DNA of 64,000 nucleotides from Taeniopygia guttata (GCF_048771995.1 NC_133030.1:13594001-13658000), one strand, 5' to 3'; positions 54,409 through 64,000 are shown, counted from the stretch's first letter. Made by a program: numbers and translations. Notes: a model not told the origin generated them from the letters alone.

Positions 54409-54658
54409 CAGCACCCAGCACACAGATCCCAGCACCCAGCACCCAGCACAGGGCACCCAGCACACAGCACCCGACACATGGCACACAGCACCCAGCACAC
54501 AGCACACAGAACCCAGCACCCAGCACCCAGCAACAGCACACAGCACCCAGCACACAGCACACAGAACCCAGCACCCAGCACCCAGCAACAGCACACAGCA
54601 CCCAGCACACAGCACACAGAACCCAGCACCCAGCACCCAGCGCACAGCACACAGCACC
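54409..54658. repeat. heptamer minisatellite with 55-bp higher-order unit
   Basis: The whole stretch is built from cagcacc and cagcaca heptamers and close variants. From about 54480 the heptamers are organised into three near-identical 55-bp units, each with seven heptamers plus a 6-base cagcaa. Because 55 is not a multiple of three, the reading frame rotates between units. All + frames remain open and give repeats such as APSTQHTA; the - strand gives VLGAGCWVLCA. These frames are composition artefacts, not evidence of a protein. Confidence 0.95.
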
Positions 54659-56639
54659 CCAATTTTGCTGGCAGCCCAGGGACACCAGTGGCAAGGAGCG
54701 CTCAGAGCAGGGCGGGGGGACAGCAGAGCTGCCTCGGAGCTGCGCAGGGCTGGTCCCTGGCTGCTGAGCAGCCTGGCCCAGCACGGGTGCCCAGCACCTG
54801 GTGGTGTTTCCTTGTCCCCTTCCCCTCTGGTAGGCTGGTTTTCATACCCCATGCCTGCACTCTTCCTTGAAGTATGATTTCAAGGAATGCATCCTCCAGA
54901 TTTTCTCCAGTAGCAGGAAGGATTTGCTGGCTGGAGGTGGCTGAGAGCAGCTGTGGGCTTTGGCACTTGCCATCTGTAATGGTGACAGTGAGGAGTGCGT
55001 GCTGGAGAACAGGCAGGTGACTTTCTTTCGCCACAGGAGCCACAGGCAGCTGTCCTGTGAGACCGGACTTGGGGTGTTGGTTGTTCTGGGCAAGCCATCT
55101 CCCCAAGGAAGCTCCATGGGTCAGCAGAAACCCTCATGCAGCCCTCACAGGCAGGCAATGGCCATCTAAAGCAAACCAGCAAACACAGAAAGTGCCACCT
55201 CCATCCCCACAAGGAGCGATGCCACAACACTCAGCTTTTGGTGACAGCCTGGGTGTGAGCAGGCTGTACCCTGCTTCCATTATTTCCCACCTCCTGCCTG
55301 GGAATAAGCAGTCCATGGCCACATGGATCTTTCTGGCAGCGAGGAAAGCCTGGCTGGAAAATGGGGCACGCTCTACCCTCACAGAGAGATGTGGTGGTTA
55401 ACTTCACAGCTTGGAGAGAGTAAATGGCTCAAAGCACCACTGGCAAAGGAAATGGTTCAGAGAACACAACCTTGCATGGCTCCAAATGCAAAAATGCAGC
55501 CCCAGTGTGAGAGGGATTTTATGAAAATGTTTAAGCAAAGTCTGACCATAAATAAGTTTTTTAAGTGTGGTTTTTTTGGTTGGGTTTTTTCTTTTTTACT
55601 CAGGACCGAGGAACCAGCACCCCAGAGGACCTGCATGTCCCCCGCACTTGTACCTTGAGTCATGGCTGAGCTGCACAAGCCTCTTTAAAGTGAGAAATCT
55701 CCATGCTGGGGTAGGCATTGAAACAGCTAATTTGTGTCAACACCAAGTCCAGGCTGGTTTTGCAACTGTCTCATGTCTATGCCTGAGCTTTCAATCCTAT
55801 GTGAGATACCAAGGTGTGCTGAGGAGTAATGTAACAAGAGTGACAGCAGGTGAGTGTTTGCATGAGGACGTTGTTGTGCCTGGATCCTGTTAAAGGCCTT
55901 TGTCTGCTGCAGCCACAGCAAGCAGCAATTACTTTAACAACTTCGTGCAAAGCTGGTGCTACACCAAGCCCCTTTAGTAGGCAGAAGAGTGATGTGAGCT
56001 ATGAGCATTAGTGTAGGGTAGAAAGGGGGTTTTTTTTGTAGTTTTATTCATTAAGGAATTTAAAGTAATGGTTGATGGGGGAAAGTGAGTGCGTTTGTGC
56101 TGGAGATCGTGATTCCTTTTTTTCTTGTTATCAGTATTCAGTCCAGTCTGCCATGGACTTTCCTCTGACCCTGCTGGTGATATCCTTTTGCATTTCCTCT
56201 GTCAATTAGGCTAAAATATGAGAAAAAAAGGCAAGAGAAGGGCTCTTGTCAAGTGGTTCTTCCAGGGTTGTGCACACAGGTGTTAAAAACTGACTCTTTA
56301 AATCTCCCTCTCACAGCCTTTCAGGATGTTTCTAATGTTTTGCATCACACCATTCCAATTTTAATTTCTTCCGGAGGTGAGATGCAGCTACATTTGCCAA
56401 ATATAATTTCATCTTATTCGTTAAAACAACCACTGGCCTTTCCATTTTTTGGAAGGATGGTGCTTTTGACACATCCAGGAAGCCAGTCCATAAGACAATG
56501 CTTTTCTGCGCTTTTCAATCCTGCCATTTCCAGGCAGTCGGAGCTCACAGCGAGAGTAAAGGTGTGGAAGCCACTCTAAATTCACGAAGTGTCACGAAGT
56601 TTCTGTTTGTACTTTATTTTGTCCCTCAGGGCCACATGA
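54659..56639. other. intergenic sequence between the two CpG islands
   Basis: Moderately GC-rich at first, then AT-richer. T-rich runs lie near 55567-55600 and 56030-56040. No gene is recognised. Confidence 0.5.
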
Positions 56640-57190
56640 GGTGATACCCTCTCCTCACACACCGTGTGTGGCTGGAAGGGAAGAGCCCGAGCCTTGCTCC
56701 CAAAAGGGGAGTACGTGATGCTGAGCACATCCTCGGCTCGGGCGCGCTCCTGCAGCCTCGGGGCGCGTACGCAGCACCTGGGCAAAGGCTGTTTGCAGGG
56801 AAGTCACCTCCCTCGCTCATTTTGAAATATGTCTGAATTAGCTCACAGGCCCGTGGTAACAAAAAAAAATCCATTTTTTTCCCTAGGCTGACGGGATGTC
56901 TGTAGGCACACTGAGCTGGCAGAGGAGCCCACCGGGCTCCTGGAGCAGGGACGGAGCTGCGGCCGCACGGCAGGGAGGTGGTGGCAGAGCGCTTTTCCCA
57001 GGCTCCCGCCGCTGGGAGGGGAAGCAGCGCCAGGGCGGCTGTCCCGGGACACCTCCAGAGCCGGGAACACCGCGGGATCTCCGCCGAGGGACGCCGGGCT
57101 GGGCCACCACGAGGTGGCAGCCGGAGCCCGGCGATGAGGCTGCCCCGGCGCGCCCCGGTCCCAGCTCCGTGTCCCGGCGGGGGCGCAGGA
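56640..57190. promoter_or_regulatory. orphan CpG island 2
   Basis: CpG-dense sequence, most marked at 56930-57190 (for example 57061-57120). It is separated from island 1 by about 2.4 kb and ends abruptly at an A-rich low-complexity stretch. No known exon or gene start is attached to it. A frame on the - strand (57288-56626) reads through it but shows no domain. Confidence 0.7.
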
Positions 57191-57214
57191 GCTGTCACAG
57201 TGACCCCAAAGGAT

Positions 57215-57300
57215 CTGTTAAAAAAATATATATAAATAAACCAAAACCAACAAAAAACAACCAAAAAAAAAAAACCCACGAAAAACAAAACAAAAGCAGA
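57215..57300. repeat. A-rich low-complexity stretch
   Basis: Mostly A with scattered C (aaccaaaaccaacaaaaaac and similar). It borders the CpG island. It could be a decayed poly(A) tail, but no element body is recognised. Confidence 0.85.
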
Positions 57301-57350
57301 GAGAGTTAATTATCAAGTAATTATCAACATGCAATTATCAAGTAACCAGC
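57301..57350. repeat. short direct repeats carrying GATA-type motifs
   Basis: aattatcaagtaa occurs at about 57308-57320 and again at about 57333-57345, with a further ttatca between them. This gives three GATA-type (ttatc) sites within about 30 bp. Confidence 0.8.
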
Positions 57351-57684
57351 AAGTAATGGCAGACTAGGAAACCGCCTAAAAATCTTTGTTAAGCGCGAAA
57401 GGAATTTGCCATTCTCAGAGGACAAGTGTACGGCACACCTGCCGCCCTTCAGCACCTCTTCCTTTGGGAACAAATAATGACCTCTTGCCCCGAAGCACAT
57501 GAAAGGCCTGGTGGATATCCCCTTTCCTGGCTCTGCACTGGTTTGCTCAAAAATTGTTTACGAAGCTGCTTCACATATTTGAGATTAAAATCAGAGCAGT
57601 TATTTTCAGTTCGCTTTCACTGGGGGGGATGGTGCAGCTCTCGTTCCAGGTGTTCTGCATGACTGAGACACATTGAGGATCGCA
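57351..57684. other. intergenic sequence
   Basis: No gene or repeat is recognised. Confidence 0.5.
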
Positions 57685-57812
57685 GGATGGCCAGGGCTGG
57701 AAGGGACCTTGATGATCACCTGCTTCCAATCCCCCTGCCATTAACAGGGCCAAACAGGTGCTTCTTTTGGACCTTAATGATCACCTGCTTCCAATTCCCC
57801 ACCTGCCCAGAT
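57685..57812 (-). mobile_element. CR1 3' tip with internal duplication
   Basis: 'ggctggaagggaccttgatg' followed by 'atcacctgcttccaatcccc' is the reverse complement of the CR1 3' end. The same segment (atgatcacctgcttccaat) recurs at about 57777-57795 followed by tccccacctgcc, so the tip has been duplicated locally after or during insertion. Confidence 0.8.
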
Positions 57813-58411
57813 AGAGATTCTGTCCTAGGACACTGTTCCTTTCCTCTGCAGAGGTTTGCTTTTGTGATTGCTCATGCAGGACCATGAAACAGGAGTAACA
57901 TGAGCTCCTGGAAGCCAGCCCGTTACAGTTTGGGAATGTGTGATCCAGTGAGCACGGCTCATAAATCAGCTCCATAAAATGGTCACAGGGAAAAAAAAAA
58001 AAAACCAAACACAAAGAAAACCCCTAAACCAAACCCCATCCTGTTTTTAGAGGGAACAGCACGGTACTGGGGTTGTGGTTCACAGGACTGTTCCAGCAGC
58101 AGTAGGTAAATGAAACCTCAGTCTGGCAGACAAGACAAGTGGGCCGAGCCCTCCAGTGAATTTGCTAAGGGTTCAGAACAGCAGCCACAGCTTTCCCCTG
58201 GCCTCTGTGAAAGCCTGAGGTCTAGTCAGGGTTTCTTGGGCAGACCAGTGGCATGCCTAATTCCACAGTTCAGCAGGGATGTCCTGACCATGAGCAGGCT
58301 CGTGGTCTGTGGGACCAGCAGAGCAGTACCCCCGGCCCAGCGGCGATGGTGGCACAGCGGGATGCAGACTGCCATGCTCCCTGATCCATCAGCTGCGTGA
58401 CCCAGTGTCGC
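57813..58411. other. intergenic sequence
   Basis: An A run lies near 57991-58004. No gene is recognised. Confidence 0.5.
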
Positions 58412-58750
58412 TGTTGAGGCAGGACGGGAATGAGAAGACTCACTTAGAAGGCTGCTGAGAGTAAAACTCAGATTTATTTTAAATATATTGCTCTTTTATA
58501 CAGAGCTTCGCAAAGGCCAAATCCATTGGTTCTGAAGTGAAAACAACCCCCACCATTGGTGCAGAGTGCTTGACGCACAGTGATAAAACTTAACTATAAA
58601 CAGTGTGAGAACAAGAGAGATAAAGAATTATTTACATTCTCTTCAGCTCTTTCTCAGGTGTCTGCCTGGCTAGAAACTCTCAGTTTATTTTCTTTGACTG
58701 AATCTGAGTGCCACAACCCAGGACTCTGTGCTCCCTGGGGCTGCTGCTCA
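58412..58750 (-). mobile_element. solo LTR of an endogenous retrovirus (fossil)
   Basis: The 339-bp element has TG...CA ends and is flanked by matching 7-bp direct repeats (gtgtcgc at 58405-58411 and 58751-58757). On the - strand a TATAAAA-type motif is followed by an AATAAA signal, the order expected in an LTR. No internal retroviral sequence is present, so it is a solo LTR left by recombination. It resembles LTRs common in songbird genomes, but I cannot name the family with certainty. The intact target-site duplications suggest a moderately young insertion. Confidence 0.75.
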
Positions 58751-58757
58751 GTGTCGC

Positions 58758-59249
58758 TCTAAGGGGCACATTCTCAAGTGGTATTTTTGCTCAGCATGCA
58801 AATGGTTTAATTTTTAAACCAACCACTCCCCCCCAGCTTGACTGAGCAAGGCTTCTCACAAAGCTTTTTTTGTCAGAGCAAGCAGGGACCACGAAATTAA
58901 GGGAACGTTATATCACTTCCTCTTCTGCCAGACAGACAGACAGACAGACAGACAGACAGGGCTGACACATTGTGAGGGGCTGCTGTGCGTCTGTCCTCAG
59001 CTCTCTGCTGAGCCTGCTCTGCCCTTGCCCCAGGCTGCAGCAAGGAGTACTGAATATGAATATTTAAGAGCAGAAGCGCTGCTAAAACAAAGACTATTTC
59101 TGTTATCATGTGATCACTGCCTTTATTATGCCTTTAACATGCCATTGATCCGACCACTAAACTTCTTCTACACAACACTTGCTGGATTTTGAATTCCAAT
59201 AGGTCAAAAGAAACGCAGGCAATAAGACATCCATTAATTCCAAAATGTA
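58758..59249. other. intergenic sequence downstream of SWAP70
   Basis: Contains the GACA microsatellite. A further AATAAA signal on the - strand at 59127-59122 could give a longer SWAP70 3' end. Confidence 0.5.
58929..58959. repeat. (CAGA)n microsatellite
   Basis: About seven and a half uninterrupted tetramer units. Confidence 0.95.
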
Positions 59250-61156
59250 AATGACTTTACATTACTTTATTAAACAGCCATTTCTAAAGAACAGTAAAAA
59301 ATACGAAAACATGCATCATTTGGTGTTCTTAAAAAAACATTGTCCAAAATAAAGACTGTTAGAAAAATTAAACAAGTTTAGCCCGAATACCCCTTCTGCT
59401 CTCCACGTAAGATGTTTGGTAGCTATAAATACTGTTCCAGCTCCTTTAGCAAAGTTTAACCTTGTGTACATTAGTAATTCTATTACAGGTGGTAGGTTTT
59501 TTTATTCACATTGCTTCTGTAAACGTGATCAATTTAAAAAATGCACTGCTATCAAGTTTAAGAACTACTGTTTTCCTGTACAGTGAGTATAAATAGGAAG
59601 ATCCTGGATTTTCCTGCCATTTTAATCAGCACTCAATTTACTGAAACATTAAAGATTTCAATTAGTATAAAAATAAATGTCTGATAAGATTCAGTATTTG
59701 AGTGAGTCTTAGTTAATAGGCAAATAAAATGCTATTTATGACTTCCAAATCTGGACACCACTTCTGTACAGCTTCTGCTCTTCCAAGACCCAAGTATCAC
59801 AGTGCTGCACACCAAGGCACTGCTTATCCTCCTGAAAAAATTCACTTCTTATTTACTACAAATAATTTAACATGCAGCTGAATGGACAAGCAGGTGAGGG
59901 ATGGATGGCCAGGGTACAGTCAAAGCTGCTCACAAGCCTCTCCAGTGGGCACCTGTTCCTCGAGAGGGCATCTCAAAATGTCTGTACAAGTTGGTAGGAA
60001 TCCTGTTTTACTGAGCAATGCTGGTGTGGGAGATCTGCAAAGCAAAGTCACAGCCTTGTCCCTATTCCCTACAGGAACAGAAATAACTGGCTTTGTCCCA
60101 GGAGAGAACAGTAAGGCACAACAGCAGGCTCTTTGGGAAGCCTTGGTATGAGAAAGACTGAAGTTATTTTATTGACAGAAATTACTTTTTTTTTTTTTTC
60201 TAAAGCACTATCACTACACATTTATAATTTCTATTTTTAAAAATTCTTACATTTTTAAAATCTGGTCTCCAATTGAAAGTAAGACAGAAGTGCTACATCT
60301 AAAAATGATGGGATGTTATTATCGGATTTCTTGCACAAAAACAGCCTTGACACAGAGGCTGCCCTGTGTGTGCTACCACCTTCCACTGATCTGCTTCAGA
60401 AAGCTGTGAGCCAAAACATCATCTTTTAAACTACGAAGAGAACTCTCAAGGCTTAATTTAGCACTTCTCTAGTATAAGACAGTACAAAAACAGTCTTGCA
60501 CAACTGTTTTTTCCAAATGTCTTAGAACAGTGTTTTCTATATGCCTATCTCCAGTTCTTTTGCTTGGATTCCTGCAAAGAGAGGGAAACAGGACACCAAA
60601 TCCAAGCAGGCAGCAGACATCCACTGATGCCAGCCCCCCTTGCCAAGGGAATGTGTCTGAGCACTAAGCACTGTGCAGAGAGCAACAGAGGGACAGAGCA
60701 AAAGTCAAAGAAGGAAGGAAAGGTAATGCTCCATCTCAGAGCTGGACACAACCTCCAGGACTGATTAATCCTGGGTTGAAATTATACTAAACTGAACCAG
60801 CAGAACTGCTGCTTCCCTCACCTTCTGGAATGAAAGTGATGCTGTCCGATTGGTTAGCTGCTGTCAGGTTGTTACAGGCTAGTACAGGAACAACTCTGGC
60901 TGTCACAAGCTACGTTTCAATACAAACTTTCAGTTGCAAAGTCTTGGAAAAGTGAGGGAAAACAGCACATCCTGTCAGACTCCACCCACTGGAATGGCTG
61001 AGCTCTGAGCAGACCCTCCAGCGTGGTAAACAGCATTTCTGAGCAGAAAGGCCCAACCTGCTGAGCAAACTAAACTTTGTAAGCAAGAGGTTGCTCTGTG
61101 CAAAGCAGAACGAGGGAGGTGGGCTCCTGTTCCAGGCCACGTGTCAGCTGCCACTG
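59250..61156 (-). other. SWAP70: SWAP70 3' UTR (approximate end)
   Basis: AT-rich sequence after the SWAP70 stop codon. On the - strand, AATAAA signals lie at 60173-60168, 59506-59501 and 59271-59266, with a further one at 59127-59122, so several alternative 3' ends are possible. The end given assumes the 59271 signal. A T run of the + strand lies near 60187-60200. No other gene is seen. Confidence 0.55.
59266..59271 (-). promoter_or_regulatory. SWAP70: candidate SWAP70 polyadenylation signal
   Basis: Canonical AATAAA on the - strand about 1.9 kb after the stop codon. Alternatives are at 60173-60168, 59506-59501 and 59127-59122. Confidence 0.4.
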
Positions 61157-61266
61157 TCACTCTGAAGTGGCTTTCTTCCCTTTCCAGCTCCTTTGTCTTT
61201 CCTCCAGTTCAGCTTCAGTGAAGGCAGCTGGGCCCCAGTTTGTGATTAAGTGAGGATTCTTGCAGC
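61157..61266 (-). CDS. SWAP70: SWAP70 last coding exon, C-terminal actin-binding tail
   Basis: SWAP70 is a PIP3-binding, Rac-activating, F-actin-binding protein of B cells, mast cells and other motile cells. Its order is an EF-hand-like N-terminus, a PH domain, a DH-like coiled coil and a C-terminal actin-binding tail. This exon supplies two bases of a split glycine codon and then 35 residues ([20 protein letters not shown], then [15 protein letters not shown]) and TGA at 61159-61157. The [21 protein letters not shown] segment is the family's C-terminal signature. The acceptor (ctctgccttccag) is good. The tail is complete and seems one residue longer than the human ...KKTTE ending I recall. 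DEF6 is the paralogue, but its C-terminus is quite different. Confidence 0.97.
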
Positions 61267-61588
61267 CTGGAAGGCAGAGAGCAAGACCTGAGACAGGCAG
61301 TTCTGACAGGGACATCACACTCCCACAATGCAGCGTTCAGGCTGATCCTTGCTTTGTTTTCAACATAAAAGAAACAAACAATAATGATAATAAAATCATT
61401 ATAGTAGGGCCAATAGAGGTAAAAACTTGGAAGTTCCCATCAGCAGTTGTCACAAAGGGTGATATTTATAGGCTACTGTGAAACCACTAAACTACAGGAA
61501 AAGGCAGACTTCAGTAAACCACCAAGTGATATAAGTGCATGAGACAGAATAAATACATATTTTTGTAAGTCTTCCATTGATAACTCAC
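61267..61588 (-). other. SWAP70: SWAP70 last intron
   Basis: A 322-bp intron with gtgagt donor and ccttccag acceptor. If retained, it stays open for about 37 codons after the shared glycine before a stop. Confidence 0.9.
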
Positions 61589-61685
61589 CTGGCTCTATTA
61601 GTCGAATCAATCCCTCATGATGAGCTACTTTATCTTTCCAACTCTTGGTGTTGTTAGCTGCTGTTTCCAACTTCTTCTTAACCTC
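61589..61685 (-). CDS. SWAP70: SWAP70 second-last coding exon
   Basis: A 97-bp exon encoding [20 protein letters not shown], then [12 protein letters not shown], plus the first base of the glycine codon completed in the next exon. It covers the end of the coiled coil and the highly conserved [19 protein letters not shown] stretch that leads into the actin-binding tail. The acceptor is ctgtcttatttcag and the donor is CCAG|gtgagt. It reads in frame with both neighbouring exons. Confidence 0.98.
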
Positions 61686-61846
61686 CTGAAATAAGACAGA
61701 GCCCACTTGAAAACAACAGCTTTACTCTGTTTTTATATAAAGATACAGCACTTTTTAAACCAAAAGCCAGAACCCATGCTATTTCCCCCAGCCCTCTGTT
61801 TAATGTGGAACCATCCTAAGTAATTTAGCCACTACCACCACACCCC

Positions 61847-61889
<43 letters not shown>

Positions 61890-63041
61890 GTCTAACCAGA
61901 ATCCCAAAGTAACAAGGTTTTATGATAATTTTGTAGCTTTGTAATGAAGCTAGTCTTCATTCTTCAGCCTAGTCTTTTGGGCACTTCTAAATGGAAGGCT
62001 AGATTGTGTAATTATTTCTAAAATAATTTTTGTGTGTGTTTTTTGTGTGGTTTTAGATGTCTATTGTATTCAGCAATTCCTTTGGAGTAGTAAATGATGC
62101 TTCCCATACAAAAAGCTGAGATGTCACTAAAAAAGAGTCAAGTACTAGCCAGAAGCAATCTTGTGCACTGTGAGATGTAACACCAGCCTGGGAAGTTGTA
62201 AAGTGGCCACACTACCCCAGCTGGGCCCTTGCTTGCAGTGAGTGCAGCATTTGTGCTCTGTGCCAGGCTTGTCCTTCAGAGCTCACCCCATAAACACCCT
62301 CCCCTGTCAAACACAAACCTAGCCAGGCTTTCTTTCCTGACCTAAATAAATGCAGGATCAACACCTCTCTAGCCCTGGAAAGTGTGCAGCACTTCAGCCT
62401 CGGTACTTGCTGGATTCTGGCTCTTGTTTCTTCCATGAACAGTTACTGACCTTCCCCAAAAACACTCAGTAGAGCAGAGAGCAGGCCTGGCTTTTGGGAC
62501 ATGAGGCAGTGCTGCACACTGAGGATCTGAGCTAATTCCTACCTATCCTCAACCTCCATTCACTGCTTAAACACATTTTTGAGGAGTAGGTGTCTACAGT
62601 AACACATTGACTTTTCATCTGTAGAAGACAATACTGTGCCATGACATCATCAAAACACTGCAGGAATTACCACCTCGGAAGCAAAATGCACCCAGTTATG
62701 GCAGCAGTGGGACTGCACATGAAGTGAGACTGCAGTAGAAGACAAATGTACAGAGTATTTCAGGATGTGACTGAGCTGGTCTGCATGCAAATTGCGACAA
62801 AAATAAATAAAAGAGGTTCAGAGGTGTGTCTGAAACAGATCCTCTTCTCAAATGTATCTACTAGTCTAGAAACAGAGTAAAAACTAGGGAAAAAAAAAAA
62901 ACAAAGAAAAAAACAACCAACCCAACTATCCTACCTATTATAACTTTTGTGCCATACTAACCCATAAAGAAACATAATACTGAAGAACTTCAAATTCAAT
63001 CTATGGATAAGGATGAGAGGTTGATGACCAGAACAGCTCAC
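61686..63041 (-). other. SWAP70: SWAP70 intron with long poly(A/T) tract
   Basis: A 1356-bp intron with gtgagc donor. It carries a 39-base A run on the + strand (61848-61886, poly(U) in the transcript) about 160 nt upstream of the acceptor, and a shorter A-rich patch at 62889-62920. I recognise no repeat body. Confidence 0.9.
61848..61886. repeat. uninterrupted 39-base poly(A) tract
   Basis: Homopolymer in a SWAP70 intron, preceded on the + strand by accaccacaccccc. Its true length is uncertain because such runs are prone to sequencing and assembly error. Confidence 0.95.
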
Positions 63042-63240
63042 CTCATACTGCTCAAGGGCCTCCTTCCTTTCCAATTCAAGTTGTTTCAGTTGCTCCATGG
63101 CCACTTGAAGAGCCTGTTCCTTCATCATTCTCTGGTTTTCCAGCTCTTGCTTCTCTGCTTCTGTCATCTGAATGGTCTGTTGCTGCTGCAAATGCCATTT
63201 TTCCAGTTCAGCCCTCTTTGCTGTCTCCTCTTCCAGCAAT
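63042..63240 (-). CDS. SWAP70: SWAP70 third-last coding exon, coiled coil
   Basis: A 199-bp exon starting with one base of a split codon, then 66 residues: [66 protein letters not shown]. The heptad-like spacing of Leu and the Glu/Lys/Gln-rich composition mark the long SWAP70 coiled coil that lies after the PH domain (about residues 450-517 of a 585-residue protein). The acceptor is cccgttgcag and the donor is GAG|gtgagc. With the next two exons it gives about 134 C-terminal residues; the rest of the gene lies beyond 64000. Confidence 0.97.
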
Positions 63241-64000
63241 CTGCAACGGGGATTGTGATGTTAAATGCACTTTAACGTAAGTCGTATCTATGCAGGGAAG
63301 CCAAATTAATTAATTTTTTCTTTATTCTTTTTTCTTTTTTAAGGGAAGAGAATATTGTTTTTAAAAAAGCTTGGGAAGCAGGGAAAAAGTTATGGTTTGT
63401 TGGCTTGCCTTCAGTGTCATGCCAGCAGTGCAAGCAGTCTGACTGTTACAAAGGGCTATTCAGAAAATGTAGTCAATAATGCAAATACACAACACAGAGC
63501 CCCAGAAGAAAGAGGCATGCATAAGTTATCTTCATTGTCTTAGGAGGACTGAGTAATATGAAGAAAAAACCCACACTCCACAAAGCCCCTGTAAGAGGAA
63601 ATTTAACCCTTTATCATTCCTTTTTCCAAATGTATTACAGCAATTTAAACCTGTGATAAAATACAGCAGAAAGTAATTTTTACAGATACTGCTTTATAAA
63701 ATAAACAGCTGAAAAGCCTGTACAGAGTGATCTCGGTTTTTCACATGCTGACATGCACAACACTTGATGGAAAAATAACTGCACCAGCTTTTCCAAAATT
63801 GCTGAGCTTGCCCTCTGCTAAAAGCTAATACTCAGATATATTTTAAAAATCATCAACAGCAGCTTCAGCCTTCATAACTTAAGGAAAAATAAAATCTACC
63901 CTGTGTTTGGACTTGAAGGTAGTTGCCCATTCCAAGAGGCAAGCAGTCATTAATAGCAGGGCACAGGTACTCACTGTTGGCAGGGGGAGCTGAAACACTT
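63241..64000 (-). other. SWAP70: SWAP70 intron (3' part)
   Basis: At least 760 bp of intron running off the window. The sequence near 63970 contains a donor-like gtgagta on the - strand, but the bases before it do not encode the expected KLQAR peptide, so I do not call an exon there. Confidence 0.8.

Noticed and set aside
53412-54877. Many open frames of about 180-260 codons around the CpG island and minisatellite
   Set aside because: GC-rich and repeat sequence lacks stop codons in several frames at once. No domain, splice structure or conserved segment is visible.
56626-57288. A 220-codon - strand frame through CpG island 2
   Set aside because: It begins in a low-complexity A-rich stretch (read as Phe/Val/Trp/Tyr-rich sequence) and then follows the GC-rich island; nothing protein-like is recognised.
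60735-60765. Sequence gctggacacaacctccagga resembling part of CR1
   Set aside because: The match is too short to separate from chance, and it lies within the SWAP70 3' UTR.
63960-64000. Possible further SWAP70 exon ending at a gtgagta donor on the - strand
   Set aside because: The preceding bases do not encode the peptide expected before LLEEE, and the codon phase does not fit well.

Overview
This is a vertebrate, almost certainly avian, chromosomal window. It is AT-rich, poor in repeats and has compact introns. Its recognisable interspersed repeats are mainly CR1 LINE fragments of the bird type (truncated 5' ends, 3' tails of short ATTCTGTG-type repeats), one solo LTR in the style of bird endogenous retroviruses, and a few very old MIR-like relics. 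A passerine is a reasonable guess from the LTR, but I cannot prove it.

Two host genes enter the window from opposite ends and point at each other. At the left, on the + strand, lie the last three coding exons of SBF2 (MTMR13), at 598-685, 2090-2221 and 2493-2591. They encode the C-terminal PH domain, and an AT-rich 3' UTR follows to about 4.34 kb. At the right, on the - strand, lie the last three coding exons of SWAP70, at 63240-63042, 61685-61589 and 61266-61157. They encode the end of the coiled coil and the actin-binding tail, and a 3' UTR runs to about 59.25 kb. SWAP70 and SBF2 are also convergent neighbours in mammals, so this is conserved synteny. Both products act at phosphoinositide-marked membranes (SBF2 as a pseudophosphatase and Rab exchange factor, SWAP70 as a PIP3-responsive Rac and F-actin factor), but nothing here suggests that they are co-regulated.

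About 55 kb between the two 3' ends holds no protein gene I can support. It contains a polypyrimidine microsatellite of about 400 bp (14.03-14.44 kb), two CR1 copies in opposite orientation (14.9-16.4 kb), scattered CR1 tips, MIR-like relics, small tandem duplications and hairpins, and several repeat-free stretches that could be conserved regulatory elements. Between 53.4 and 57.2 kb there are two CpG-rich islands with no gene attached and a higher-order heptamer minisatellite (54.41-54.66 kb). A solo LTR with clear target-site duplications lies at 58.41-58.75 kb.

I found no convincing undescribed gene system. The most interesting unexplained parts are the paired orphan CpG islands with the minisatellite, the long polypurine/polypyrimidine tract, and a tandem duplication that runs straight into a perfect hairpin at 6.45-6.52 kb.
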